From: a virus
Strand: one strand, 5' to 3'
DNA length: 27,570 bases
Virus record (IMG/VR): IMGVR_UViG_3300042542_000691
Coordinates: 1 to 27,570 of that record
Made by a program: the position numbers and the translations under genes. Numbering within the stretch: position 1 is the stretch's first letter; the number at the start of each line of letters is the position of its first letter. Shown here piece after piece: positions 15,695-21,045 of the stretch. The notes beneath the pieces were generated by a model, which worked only from the letters and a program-made list of their open reading frames with translations, did not search any database and had not been told where the DNA came from.

Positions 15695-16164
15695 GTTTGT
15701 TTAACCCTTGGGTAATTCTTGGCATCATCATGACGGTGCTGAGTAGCTTTGGCGTTGGGTACTTCGCTGGTGAATTGAATGAGTATGAACGCCAACAATT
15801 AGAGATTGCGGCCCTGAATACCAAGGCAAGGGAAACTGAGCAAACGATGGCAAAGGTGGCACAGACTTATGCAGAGACACTACGAAAGGCAAACCATGTT
15901 GCAAAGATTAAAGAGACCCGTTTGCGTGATGATATTGCCACTGGCGCTCTCAGCCTGCGGGTTGCTGTCAAAGCCCCCCAGTGCGCCTTACAAGCCGCCA
16001 CAGATACCTCCACTGCCAGCGGAGGTGACGCAGGAACAGCATCAGCCGAACTTGACAGATCGGTTGCTGATGCTCTTATCGCCATCACCGCAGAAGGAGA
16101 TGCTGCCATCAGAAAACTCAACACCTGTATCCAAACCTATGACCAAATGAGGAGCATGAAATGA
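15691..16164 (+). CDS. Rz: Rz-like inner-membrane spanin (i-spanin)
   Basis: This is a 157-residue protein. Residues 5-25 (NPWVILGIIMTVLSSFGVGY) are an N-terminal membrane anchor and residues 28-85 a periplasmic coiled coil (QQLEIAALNTKARETEQTMA). The C-terminal part contains the pattern LRDDIATGALSLRV, a CALQAA segment and AELDRSVADALIAITAEGDA, AIRKLNTCI, typical of lambda Rz. Rz joins with the outer-membrane lipoprotein Rz1 to span the periplasm and fuse the membranes in the last step of lysis. Rz1 is encoded wholly inside this gene in another frame. Its stop overlaps the endolysin start (16161-16164). Confidence 0.85.
   Translation: MSLFNPWVILGIIMTVLSSFGVGYFAGELNEYERQQLEIAALNTKARETEQTMAKVAQTYAETLRKANHVAKIKETRLRDDIATGALSLRVAVKAPQCALQAATDTSTASGGDAGTASAELDRSVADALIAITAEGDAAIRKLNTCIQTYDQMRSMK
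15896..16150 (+). CDS. Rz1: Rz1-like outer-membrane lipoprotein spanin, nested in Rz
   Basis: The 84-residue frame lies entirely within Rz, shifted by one. ATG 15896 has GAAAGG at 15884-15889 six bases upstream; an earlier in-frame ATG at 15869 lacks such a site. The signal peptide MLQRLKRPVCVMILPLALSA ends in a lipobox with Cys at residue 21 (LSAC). The mature N-terminus is Pro-rich (KPPSAPYKPPQIPPLPAEV), the hallmark of Rz1. The protein should be lipidated and sorted to the outer membrane to meet the C-terminus of Rz. A fully nested Rz1 is the same architecture as in phage lambda. Confidence 0.82.
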   Translation: MLQRLKRPVCVMILPLALSACGLLSKPPSAPYKPPQIPPLPAEVTQEQHQPNLTDRLLMLLSPSPQKEMLPSENSTPVSKPMTK

Positions 16165-16589
16165 ATTTATCCCCAAACTTCACACTTGATGAGTTAACCC
16201 ACACCGACCAACGCAACATGGACAATACGCCCAACGATGCCGAGCTGGAGAACTTGGTGCGCTTGGCTGAGTTTTTGGAACAGGTCAAAGAAGTGCTTGG
16301 CGGCAAGCCAATCATCGTGAATTCTGCGTTTAGGTCAAAAGCCGTAAATGATGCAGTGGGTTCAAAAGATTCCAGTCAACATCGGCGTGGGTGTGCGGCT
16401 GATATTCGAGTGCCAGGCATGAAACCCGATGAAGTGGTCAGGGCGATTATTGAAGCTGGGTTGCCTTATGACCAAGTTATCAGGGAGTTTGACCGCTGGA
16501 CCCATGTCAGCATACCCAATGCAGGTGATATTAAGCCCAGAGAAATGGCCTTGATTATTGACAAATCAGGGACAAGGGCGTTTGCTTAA
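16161..16589 (+). CDS. M15-family peptidase endolysin
   Basis: This is a 142-residue protein; AGGAG at 16150-16154 precedes the ATG, which overlaps the Rz stop. The N-terminal NFTLDELTHTDQR, the central IIVNSAFRSKAVNDAVGS, SSQHRRGCAADI with His74 and Asp81, and DRWTHVSI with His115 give the zinc ligand set of the Peptidase_M15_3 family, L,D/D,D-peptidases that cut the peptide cross-links of peptidoglycan. No signal peptide is present, so it needs a holin to reach the wall. It is the last gene of the plus-strand late operon, and its TAA overlaps the stop of an oppositely oriented micro-gene. Confidence 0.85.
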   Translation: MNLSPNFTLDELTHTDQRNMDNTPNDAELENLVRLAEFLEQVKEVLGGKPIIVNSAFRSKAVNDAVGSKDSSQHRRGCAADIRVPGMKPDEVVRAIIEAGLPYDQVIREFDRWTHVSIPNAGDIKPREMALIIDKSGTRAFA

Positions 16590-16678
16590 TCGGCATAAAA
16601 ATGCAGCATTGCCAATAAAACGCCAATGCCGATGATTGCGCCAGCAAATAGAACTGCGATGGTTATGAGGACTTCCAT
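16586..16678 (-). CDS. 30-residue single-helix membrane micro-protein
   Basis: Read leftward from ATG at 16678-16676 the product is about 30 residues, starting MEVLITIAVLFAGAIIGIGV and ending LHFYAD. Nearly the whole chain is one hydrophobic helix with Gly/Ala spacing. The start lies inside the end of the upstream minus gene, out of frame by one. AGGAG is present but about eleven bases before the ATG, longer than ideal. The stop overlaps the endolysin stop tail to tail. As the last gene of the leftward operon, beside the lysis cassette, it may modulate lysis or membrane function. Coding is supported by composition and operon position only. Confidence 0.4.
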   Translation of the reverse strand: MEVLITIAVLFAGAIIGIGVLLAMLHFYAD

Positions 16679-16863
16679 TTTTTGCACATCTCCTGTACTT
16701 TGGGGGACTTTTTCTTTTTATCACAAATATTGCTGAGTTGTTTCAATTTGTACTGCATTTGCATTTGTGCTGGAGTTGGTGGAACTGGTGGGTCTTTCGG
16801 CAATAAACCCGCCACACCCAACCAACAGCACCCAGCGGCAATAAGTAAGCGGTCAAATATCAT
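16663..16863 (-). CDS. Small Pro-rich secreted or lipoprotein-like protein
   Basis: This is a 66-residue product, with GAGGG six bases before its ATG and a four-base overlap with the upstream gene. The N-terminus MIFDRLLIAAGCCWLGVAGL is a hydrophobic signal-like stretch with AAGC as a loose lipobox. It is followed by PKDPPVPPTPAQ, a Pro-rich segment like that of envelope lipoproteins, and a basic tail with two further Cys (ICDKKKKSP, EMCKKWKSS). An envelope location is likely. It is reminiscent of Rz1-type lipoproteins in style, but it sits in the early operon. Function unknown. Confidence 0.45.
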   Translation of the reverse strand: MIFDRLLIAAGCCWLGVAGLLPKDPPVPPTPAQMQMQYKLKQLSNICDKKKKSPKVQEMCKKWKSS

Positions 16864-17072
16864 TCTTCGCCCTCATGTTCTTTGAGCCTGCGCTGTAACC
16901 GACCGATGCGTTCTACGTTGTATGTGACGATTGAAGCCGCATATTCCACGGCACTCTCCGCCTCCAGCTTCTTGATGACGGCCTCACGCATTTCCTTCTC
17001 AATGATCTCGCTGATGGGCTTTGGCTTCATCAGTTCCTTGATGTACTTGAGTGTTGAATCTTTCCAACTCAT
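16860..17072 (-). CDS. Small helical hypothetical protein
   Basis: This is a 70-residue, highly charged, wholly helical product (SEIIEKEMREAVIKKLEAES, VEYAASIVTYNVERIGRLQR). It has no Cys, signal or membrane segment. Start and stop overlap both neighbours by four bases (ATGA), so it is translated within the leftward early operon. The tail AASIVTYNVERIGRLQRRL resembles small phage proteins seen beside recombination genes, from memory only. Function unknown; a regulatory or host-inhibition role cannot be judged. Confidence 0.5.
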   Translation of the reverse strand: MSWKDSTLKYIKELMKPKPISEIIEKEMREAVIKKLEAESAVEYAASIVTYNVERIGRLQRRLKEHEGEE

Positions 17073-17470
17073 GTGTTTCTTTCTTTTAATGCGGCTTCAA
17101 TGTCACGCACCATCTCCAGCAAAGTTCCCTTCCCGCAACCGCACTGAAAGTCTTCCCAGTCCCAGTAGCTTTCTACTTCCTCATCCGTCAGCCCTACCCA
17201 TGTGCGCTGTGGTGGTGTGCAAGTATGGATGTCGTTTGTGCGTTTGCCGCATCGTGGGCAGAAGTTTTGTTCTTGGCTTTCCAACTCTGCAATGGCTTGG
17301 CGTAGGGATGCGATGGCATTTTCAGTTTCTTTATTTGTTCCATCAACATCAAAACATCCACTGTAATAGCCATCCATAGCACCCTCTAAACCAAAGCGAG
17401 TTCCCTCACCGTTGATTAGCTTGTAATTTTTTTCCAACGCCTCAAGCGCCTGTTTCATTGCTTCAATCAT
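17069..17470 (-). CDS. Hypothetical protein with paired Cys (zinc-ribbon-like) motifs
   Basis: The ATG at 17470-17468 is chosen over an upstream start at 17506 because GGAG lies seven bases before it and because MIEAMKQALEALEKN is a common start of such phage proteins. The product is 133 residues. Residues 1-65 are helical, and LRQAIAELESQEQ forms a short coil. FCPRCGKRTNDIHTC gives a CxxC plus Cys, and QCGCGKG gives a second pair, together a plausible zinc site. A beta-strand region WVGLTDEEVESYWDWED joins them. It overlaps both neighbours by four bases. Function unknown. Confidence 0.5.
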   Translation of the reverse strand: MIEAMKQALEALEKNYKLINGEGTRFGLEGAMDGYYSGCFDVDGTNKETENAIASLRQAIAELESQEQNFCPRCGKRTNDIHTCTPPQRTWVGLTDEEVESYWDWEDFQCGCGKGTLLEMVRDIEAALKERNT

Positions 17471-17772
17471 GCTTGTTCTCCTCTGGCTCTGATGTCTTCG
17501 GCACAATGATGCGGCTCAGTCGCAGGAATATCCTGCAACTCATCACACAACTTTGCACAGGCTTCACGTTCAAGCGCAACCATCTTTTTGCACATCAATG
17601 TCCAAGAAGCATAGGTTCTTGCCTTGGTTTCTTCTGTTGCTTTTTCTGCTACCAGTTTGGCAAAGGTTTCAAATGCTTTTGCTCTGTCATCAAACCATTC
17701 TTTTGCGACCCATGCGTCTCCAGCATCAGCCCAAGCTTGTTTAGCCATCACAATCACTTCATCTTGTGTCAT
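17467..17772 (-). CDS. Hypothetical helical protein, early operon
   Basis: This is a 101-residue product. The first 55 residues are Ala/Lys/Glu helix (AKQAWADAGDAWVAKEWFDD). The C-terminal EREACAKLCDELQDIP and EDIRARGEQA form a pattern recurrent in phage early proteins (a Cys-containing helix ending in IRARGE). No catalytic motif, signal or membrane segment is visible. Start and stop overlap the neighbouring genes by ATGA. The function is not known, and I make no assignment beyond the recurrent C-terminal pattern. Confidence 0.5.
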   Translation of the reverse strand: MTQDEVIVMAKQAWADAGDAWVAKEWFDDRAKAFETFAKLVAEKATEETKARTYASWTLMCKKMVALEREACAKLCDELQDIPATEPHHCAEDIRARGEQA

Positions 17773-17963
17773 TTCAATCCCCGAATGTAAATCGCAAAGC
17801 TGTGCAATGTGTCCTGTCCAAAGCCCTCCATTTTCTCGATATGCTGTGCAACCTCCTCAATAACTTGATCTCGGTAAGGGTTGGTTGACACGTTTTGCAC
17901 GGCACGTTTACGCCACAGGCTTTGGCGTTCTAGTTCGTTAAATGCTTCATCTTCTTCAGTCAT
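17769..17963 (-). CDS. Small acidic hypothetical protein, early operon
   Basis: ATG 17963-17961 is preferred over a start at 17996, because GGGAG sits five bases before it. The 64-residue product begins MTEEDEAFNELERQSLWRK, continues NPYRDQVIEEVAQHIEKMEG and ends in FAIYIRGLK. It is helical and soluble. Short proteins with a DEAFNELE start are frequent in phage early operons, from memory. The gene overlaps both neighbours by four bases, so its expression is coupled to the recombination genes upstream in the operon. Function unknown. Confidence 0.5.
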   Translation of the reverse strand: MTEEDEAFNELERQSLWRKRAVQNVSTNPYRDQVIEEVAQHIEKMEGFGQDTLHSFAIYIRGLK

Positions 17964-18274
17964 ATCAACTCCCGTTGAATGGGCACGAAACACCATTCAC
18001 GTTCTGCCCTGCCTGACTTGGACTTGGTGACCCGACCAGTCAACTCCACCAAGCCAATCTTGGCCAACTCAGGCAATCGCCTTGCGACTTGATTGCCATC
18101 CAGCCCAGTCAACTCAGCGATGCCATCTTTGCCCCGTGCGCCAAAACGCTGGAGGCAACCCACTATCAGGTCAAAGTGCTGCCGAGCCAAGTCTTGCGCT
18201 TGGTCTGCAGCGGCGTGGCTGGTGGCTGGGTCAAGAGACCTTGCCCGATTAAAATGGGATTGCTGAAGTGTCAT
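17960..18274 (-). CDS. Winged-helix DNA-binding protein
   Basis: ATG 18274-18272 has AAAGGAG seven bases upstream and starts MTLQQSHFNRARSLDPATSH. An upstream start at 18346 would have no such site. In the 104-residue product, residues 35-90 (DLIVGCLQRFGARGKDGIAE, LTGLDGNQVARRLPELAKIG, LVELTGRVTKSKSGRAEREW) form helix-turn-helix-wing, a MarR-like or winged-helix pattern. Small phage proteins of this sort have been proposed to regulate transcription or act in recombination. The start lies inside the upstream SSB-like gene (26-base overlap). A regulatory target cannot be named. Confidence 0.6.
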   Translation of the reverse strand: MTLQQSHFNRARSLDPATSHAAADQAQDLARQHFDLIVGCLQRFGARGKDGIAELTGLDGNQVARRLPELAKIGLVELTGRVTKSKSGRAEREWCFVPIQRELI

Positions 18275-18494
18275 CGTCAAACTCCTTTGGCTGTTGGCGT
18301 TCAGTTGGCTTGAGGTCGTAACAGTTTGCCCATCCATCCCACCCACCCTTGGGCAGGGGTATCACATCCAGCTTGATTTTAAGGTTGCCGTTATCTTCAA
18401 ACACCGAGCCGATGTTTTGATAGCGTTTCTTTTCCTCGCCCATCTTGTTGACGTATGAGCCAGTAACTACAGTGATGTCTTTGATCTTTTTCAT
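18249..18494 (-). CDS. Single-stranded-DNA-binding-like protein with acidic C-terminal tip
   Basis: This is an 81-residue product. Residues 5-60 (ITVVTGSYVNKMGEEKKRYQ, IGSVFEDNGNLKIKLDVIPL, GGWDGWANCYDLKP) have strand-rich OB-fold character and resemble phage proteins annotated as SSB-like. The C-terminus EFDDDTSAIPF ends like the SSB tip DDDIPF, which recruits partner enzymes, but with three extra residues between DDD and IPF. It lies next to the YqaJ exonuclease and ERF annealing protein, a sensible partner set for strand annealing. The chain is about half the length of E. coli SSB (178), so it may carry only the OB core. Confidence 0.6.
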   Translation of the reverse strand: MKKIKDITVVTGSYVNKMGEEKKRYQNIGSVFEDNGNLKIKLDVIPLPKGGWDGWANCYDLKPTERQQPKEFDDDTSAIPF

Positions 18495-19096
18495 GCAAGG
18501 CTTTCAAGTTGTTGGATTTTCAGGTCTACATCACCCAGAAATTGGATGACTGAATTCTCAAGCGAATCAACCAGTTGTTTGTCAAAGTTGATGCGTTTGA
18601 TGAATAGTTGGTATTTTTCTGGCATCCGTGGGTCAAAGGATACAAAGTCGCACCACGGGCGTTCTGTGCAGGCCATTTGCCACATCATTTGCGTGATGTA
18701 CTTTTCTGGCACTTTTTGGTCAAGCAGGGTTGCAATATGGGTGGCGGTGTTGGGGCATTTGATTTCAACCAAACCCTTGTCTGCCAAACCATCAGGAGAC
18801 GCACCAGACATCGCAATGGTTGGGTGGGTAATGAACCCCACCTCGGTTACCAAAATGTCAGCCTTGGCCTCGTAAGCAGCCCTCGCAAATGGTTCGGTAT
18901 CAGTACCCCATTGCATTGCAGAATTGCTAAAAGACTCTGCTGGTTTGCCTGTCATGCGTTCACAGACAAGTTGGGCCATGTAGTTATCCCTGCTGGTGCT
19001 GTAACCCGTCTTGGTCTTGGCGATGATGTCCGCAACCCTGCTGGCGGTGACCTTGCCGCATCGAGCGGCAAACCATTCTGTTGTGCCTTGGTCCAT
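18491..19096 (-). CDS. YqaJ-family (lambda-type) exonuclease
   Basis: This is a 201-residue product. The N-terminal TTEWFAARCGKVTASRVAD, the acidic TDTEPFARAAYE (Glu68), SGASPDGL (Asp102), VEIKCP (Glu111, Lys113) and YITQMMWQMACT (Gln136) make the conserved PD-(D/E)xK core of YqaJ viral recombinases, which resect double-stranded DNA 5' to 3'. It shares a base with the stop of the ERF gene upstream (19096) and overlaps the SSB-like gene by ATGA. The three together form a Red-like recombination module for repair and genome concatemer formation. The length matches the family. Confidence 0.85.
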   Translation of the reverse strand: MDQGTTEWFAARCGKVTASRVADIIAKTKTGYSTSRDNYMAQLVCERMTGKPAESFSNSAMQWGTDTEPFARAAYEAKADILVTEVGFITHPTIAMSGASPDGLADKGLVEIKCPNTATHIATLLDQKVPEKYITQMMWQMACTERPWCDFVSFDPRMPEKYQLFIKRINFDKQLVDSLENSVIQFLGDVDLKIQQLESLA

Positions 19097-19665
19097 TATT
19101 TCGCCCCTTCCAGCAAAGCCTTTTTAGCGTCTTTTTTGGCGATGACCTTGCTAACCCATGCCTGTTCACCTTTGGTGGCTGTATAGGCCGTTTTATAGGT
19201 TTTCTGCAACTCTGCGATGGTGGTGACTTCATCCATTGCAGCCAATAGGTCAGCCATTTGGTTTTCGTTGACCTCGGACTTAACCTCGGTGCGGCGTGAC
19301 CCTGCATTGCCATCGTCATCCTCTGGTGCAATACCGCAGGCAGCCATCAGGCTGTACCGCCTGGCATAAGTCAGGGCAGAACCAAACCCTTGCGGGTCTT
19401 GTTTGGCGGCTGGAACGTGGAGAATGCCGCATTCGAGCATTTCGCCTGATTCGTGTAGGAATACGGTTTCAACCATCACCCCATCGTTGCAGTCGTAGTT
19501 CTTTTGAATCAGGGCAATGCCGTTGTCGTTCAGCCCTTGAATGACTGCCTCAACACAAGCGGCAAGGTCAGCGTAGCGGCTTTTGAAGTGCGGGTTGGTG
19601 GAAGATTTGAGGGCAGGGCCAAAGGCTTTCTGAGCCTTGACCAGTGCGGTTGCGATGTGTTTCAT
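19096..19665 (-). CDS. ERF-family single-strand annealing protein
   Basis: This is a 189-residue product; AAAGGG lies five bases before its ATG. NPHFKSRYADLA at residues 24-35 and DPQGFGSALTYARRYSLMA at 90-108 are the two conserved blocks of ERF (PF04404), the essential recombination function of phage P22. GIAPEDDDGN follows as in the family. The C-terminal 60 residues (ENQMADLLAAMDEVTTIAEL) form a helical domain. ERF anneals complementary strands and works with an exonuclease, here the YqaJ gene directly downstream. Assignment is confident from the core motifs. Confidence 0.88.
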   Translation of the reverse strand: MKHIATALVKAQKAFGPALKSSTNPHFKSRYADLAACVEAVIQGLNDNGIALIQKNYDCNDGVMVETVFLHESGEMLECGILHVPAAKQDPQGFGSALTYARRYSLMAACGIAPEDDDGNAGSRRTEVKSEVNENQMADLLAAMDEVTTIAELQKTYKTAYTATKGEQAWVSKVIAKKDAKKALLEGAK

Positions 19666-19674
19666 GTTGACCCT

Positions 19675-19944
19675 TTAAAAAGTTTTGTTGAAATGTGCAT
19701 TGATTGCCCGACCTACACGCTGGCGGCTTGGCGGCTCGTAACCAGCGTATTCTTTGACTTCTTCTTCAATCCATTGGAAGTGCAGCTTGGGCAAGTCGTA
19801 AGTGATATCGACACCATCTTTGAAAACAAAGATGTCAAAGTGACCATCGGCATAGCAATCTTCATCTTCGTACCAAGTCCACTTGACTGTGACTTCATCC
19901 CAAATCAGGAAAGTGGTGAATTCGCCTTCTTCTTCGTCATACAT
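19675..19944 (-). CDS. Acidic, aromatic-rich hypothetical protein
   Basis: The ATG at 19944-19942 is preferred over a TTG at 19959; GGAG lies nine bases upstream. The 89-residue product is strongly acidic and aromatic (MYDEEEGEFTTFLIWDE, TVKWTWYEDEDCYADGHFDI, YDLPKLHFQWIEEE) and probably folds as a small beta sheet. The tail is basic (PPSRQRVGRAINAHFNKTF). The composition recalls DNA-mimic anti-restriction proteins, but I see no family signature, so that is only a possibility. It lies just upstream of ERF (9-base gap) in the leftward operon. Confidence 0.45.
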   Translation of the reverse strand: MYDEEEGEFTTFLIWDEVTVKWTWYEDEDCYADGHFDIFVFKDGVDITYDLPKLHFQWIEEEVKEYAGYEPPSRQRVGRAINAHFNKTF

Positions 19945-19946
19945 GG

Positions 19947-20063
19947 TTAAGGTCTCCAAACAAATACGTCAAGGGCAACCACCACGATGGCAGCAACGGA
20001 TACAAACCAGAGGGCAACATTTGCCCAGTTGGTTGGTTTTTTGTAATGTTCAATGTCAAACAT
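19947..20063 (-). CDS. 38-residue single-helix membrane micro-protein
   Basis: Read leftward from ATG at 20063-20061, the 38-residue product begins MFDIEHYKKPTNWANVALWF and ends DVFVWRP. AAAGGA lies six bases before the start, an excellent site, which is the main evidence that it is real. Residues about 14-33 (ANVALWFVSVAAIVVVALDV) are one membrane helix; the N-terminal polar part carries Lys residues. It sits between the Cys-rich protein gene at the head of the operon and the acidic protein. A role at the host inner membrane early in infection (for example exclusion) is speculation. Confidence 0.5.
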   Translation of the reverse strand: MFDIEHYKKPTNWANVALWFVSVAAIVVVALDVFVWRP

Positions 20064-20077
20064 GGTTTTTCCTTTGT

Positions 20078-20091
20078 GGGGCTTGCGCCCC
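20078..20091 (-). other. GC hairpin with GNRA-type tetraloop
   Basis: On the leftward transcript GGGGC, the loop GCAA and GCCCC form a five-pair stem capped by a GNRA tetraloop, between the first and second genes of the early operon and about 14 bases before the Shine-Dalgarno of the micro-gene. No U-run follows, so it is not an ordinary terminator. It could stabilise or process the messenger. Confidence 0.3.
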
Positions 20092-20098
20092 GTTTGGT

Positions 20099-20548
20099 TT
20101 ACTTAACAATTTCAATTAATGCTGTGCCGTGGTATTTATCGGCAACTTCAGTCATTGCCTTGATAAATTCTTGGCCTGCTCTTGCGCGATTGCGATAGGC
20201 CCATTCCAGATTGGTTTTGGCGGCTGCTTGTTGGCGAAGCTCGCCTTGCTCAAAAGGGATTTCTTCTTTGCTCATCATCCGAACTTTTACAGTTTTAGGA
20301 GTAAGTTCACCAGACTTTACTTTTTCAGCCTTGGCAATCAATTCAGGTATTTCTGCGCTAATGTTAGAAATAATTTTGTCTGTCATGGTGCGGCTTACTT
20401 GGACTGGTGGGAAGTTGCGACCAGAGCAAACACCAGAAAACCAGCCTTCTTTTACTGTGTAACCATGCTTGGACATTAAGCCACCAACAACAGCTTGTTG
20501 GCGACCGCAGCATTGGCAATTGCCGCGAATTTGTTTAGTTACATTCAT
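20099..20548 (-). CDS. First gene of leftward operon: zinc-ribbon-like hypothetical protein
   Basis: ATG 20548-20546 is chosen because AAGGA lies eight bases upstream; a longer frame would begin at 20608 within the promoter region. The 149-residue product starts MNVTKQIRGNCQCCGRQQAV, followed by HGYTVKEGWFSGVCSG. The CxCC and later Cys suggest a zinc-binding knuckle of the type common in phage and plasmid proteins of unknown role, and the HGY...G...C.G pattern recurs there. The rest is charged helix (IPELIAKAEKVKSGELTPKT). It would be the first protein made from the leftward early promoter. Function unknown. Confidence 0.5.
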   Translation of the reverse strand: MNVTKQIRGNCQCCGRQQAVVGGLMSKHGYTVKEGWFSGVCSGRNFPPVQVSRTMTDKIISNISAEIPELIAKAEKVKSGELTPKTVKVRMMSKEEIPFEQGELRQQAAAKTNLEWAYRNRARAGQEFIKAMTEVADKYHGTALIEIVK

Positions 20549-20596
20549 CTTGCTTTTCCTTAAAGACCCTGTGCGGAATTGCTGGGGCATGGGTGC

Positions 20597-20625
20597 ATTA
20601 TTAAGCAAAGTTAACTGCCTGTAAA
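20597..20625 (-). promoter_or_regulatory. Candidate leftward early promoter
   Basis: On the minus strand TTTACA (20625-20620) and TAATAAT (20603-20597) are separated by 16 bases, close to the sigma-70 consensus, and the start point would fall about 45 bases before the first gene. An AAGTTA element (20608-20613) lies inside the spacer. Confidence 0.5.
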
Positions 20626-20635
20626 GGGTTTTTTA

Positions 20636-20650
20636 TAGGGACTTTCCCTA
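20636..20650. promoter_or_regulatory. Candidate operator palindrome in the divergent region
   Basis: TAGGGA, CTT and TCCCTA form a perfect inverted repeat with six-base arms. It lies between the -35 boxes of the leftward and rightward promoters, where a repressor would block both. The protein that binds it is not known; the Cro-like gene next to it is the obvious candidate. Confidence 0.4.
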
Positions 20651-20653
20651 GTG

Positions 20654-20681
20654 TTGCTTTTAAGTTAATCCAAGTTACAAT
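20654..20681 (+). promoter_or_regulatory. Candidate rightward early promoter with AAGTTA repeats
   Basis: TTGCTT (20654-20659) and TACAAT (20676-20681) are separated by 16 bases. Two copies of AAGTTA (20662-20667 and 20672-20677) are ten bases apart, one helical turn, and lie within the spacer and -10 box. The predicted start point is at or within one or two bases of the cro ATG at 20688, so the messenger may be leaderless. Confidence 0.5.
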
Positions 20682-20687
20682 GCCGCA

Positions 20688-20855
20688 ATGACAAAAGAGC
20701 AACTTATCAAATTGGCAGGGTCACAGAGTGAGCTTGCGAGGCTTTTGGGCATCAGCAAGCCTGCGGTCTGCCAGTGGAAGGCGCAAATCCCTGAGTTGCG
20801 CTTGCGCCAGCTCAAGGACTTGAAGCCTGAGTGGTTTTTAACGGAGGAAATATGA
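20688..20855 (+). CDS. Cro-like helix-turn-helix repressor
   Basis: This is a 55-residue product. Residues 11-40 (SQSELARLLGISKPAVCQW, KAQIPELRLRQL) form a Cro/YdaS-type helix-turn-helix, like P22 Cro (QRAVAKALGISDAAVSQWK). No Shine-Dalgarno precedes the ATG, while a good -10 box ends only six bases before it. As in lambdoid phages, it is the first gene of the rightward early operon and probably lowers early transcription by binding sites in the adjacent divergent region. Its stop overlaps the next start (ATGA at 20852-20855). No CI partner is present. Confidence 0.78.
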   Translation: MTKEQLIKLAGSQSELARLLGISKPAVCQWKAQIPELRLRQLKDLKPEWFLTEEI

Positions 20856-21001
20856 AAAAAGCACTGATTGCAATCTGGATTGCAGCATCTACAACAACGG
20901 TCTGGGCGGCTTGTTCAACTCATACCTACTATGCCAATGGAAGGTATGTAACCTGCACCACCTGCTGTTATGGAAATAATTGCAACACCAACTGTTATTG
21001 A
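20852..21001 (+). CDS. Secreted six-cysteine micro-protein
   Basis: The 49-residue frame follows a perfect GGAGGAAAT and overlaps cro by ATGA. The signal peptide MKKALIAIWIAASTTTVWA has a Lys pair, a hydrophobic core and a VWA site for cleavage. The mature part is about 30 residues with six Cys (ACSTHTYYANGRYVTCTTCC, then YGNNCNTNCY), able to form three disulfides. Similar short Cys-rich exported peptides occur in other phages, from memory, without known role. The export signal plus disulfide spacing suggest an extracytoplasmic effector made early in infection. Confidence 0.65.
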   Translation: MKKALIAIWIAASTTTVWAACSTHTYYANGRYVTCTTCCYGNNCNTNCY

Positions 21002-21045
21002 TTTATAGTTGAGGCACGGCTACCTTTAGCGGGGGAAAAGACGAT

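Noticed and set aside
16606-16630. CATTG...CAATG inverted repeat as a bidirectional terminator after the endolysin
   Set aside because: Arms of only five bases with a mismatch next to them and no U-run; it lies within a candidate micro-gene.
18608-19186. 192-codon plus-strand frame opposite the YqaJ exonuclease
   Set aside because: The minus strand encodes an unmistakable YqaJ enzyme in an overlapping operon; the plus frame has odd composition rich in His, Trp and Cys.
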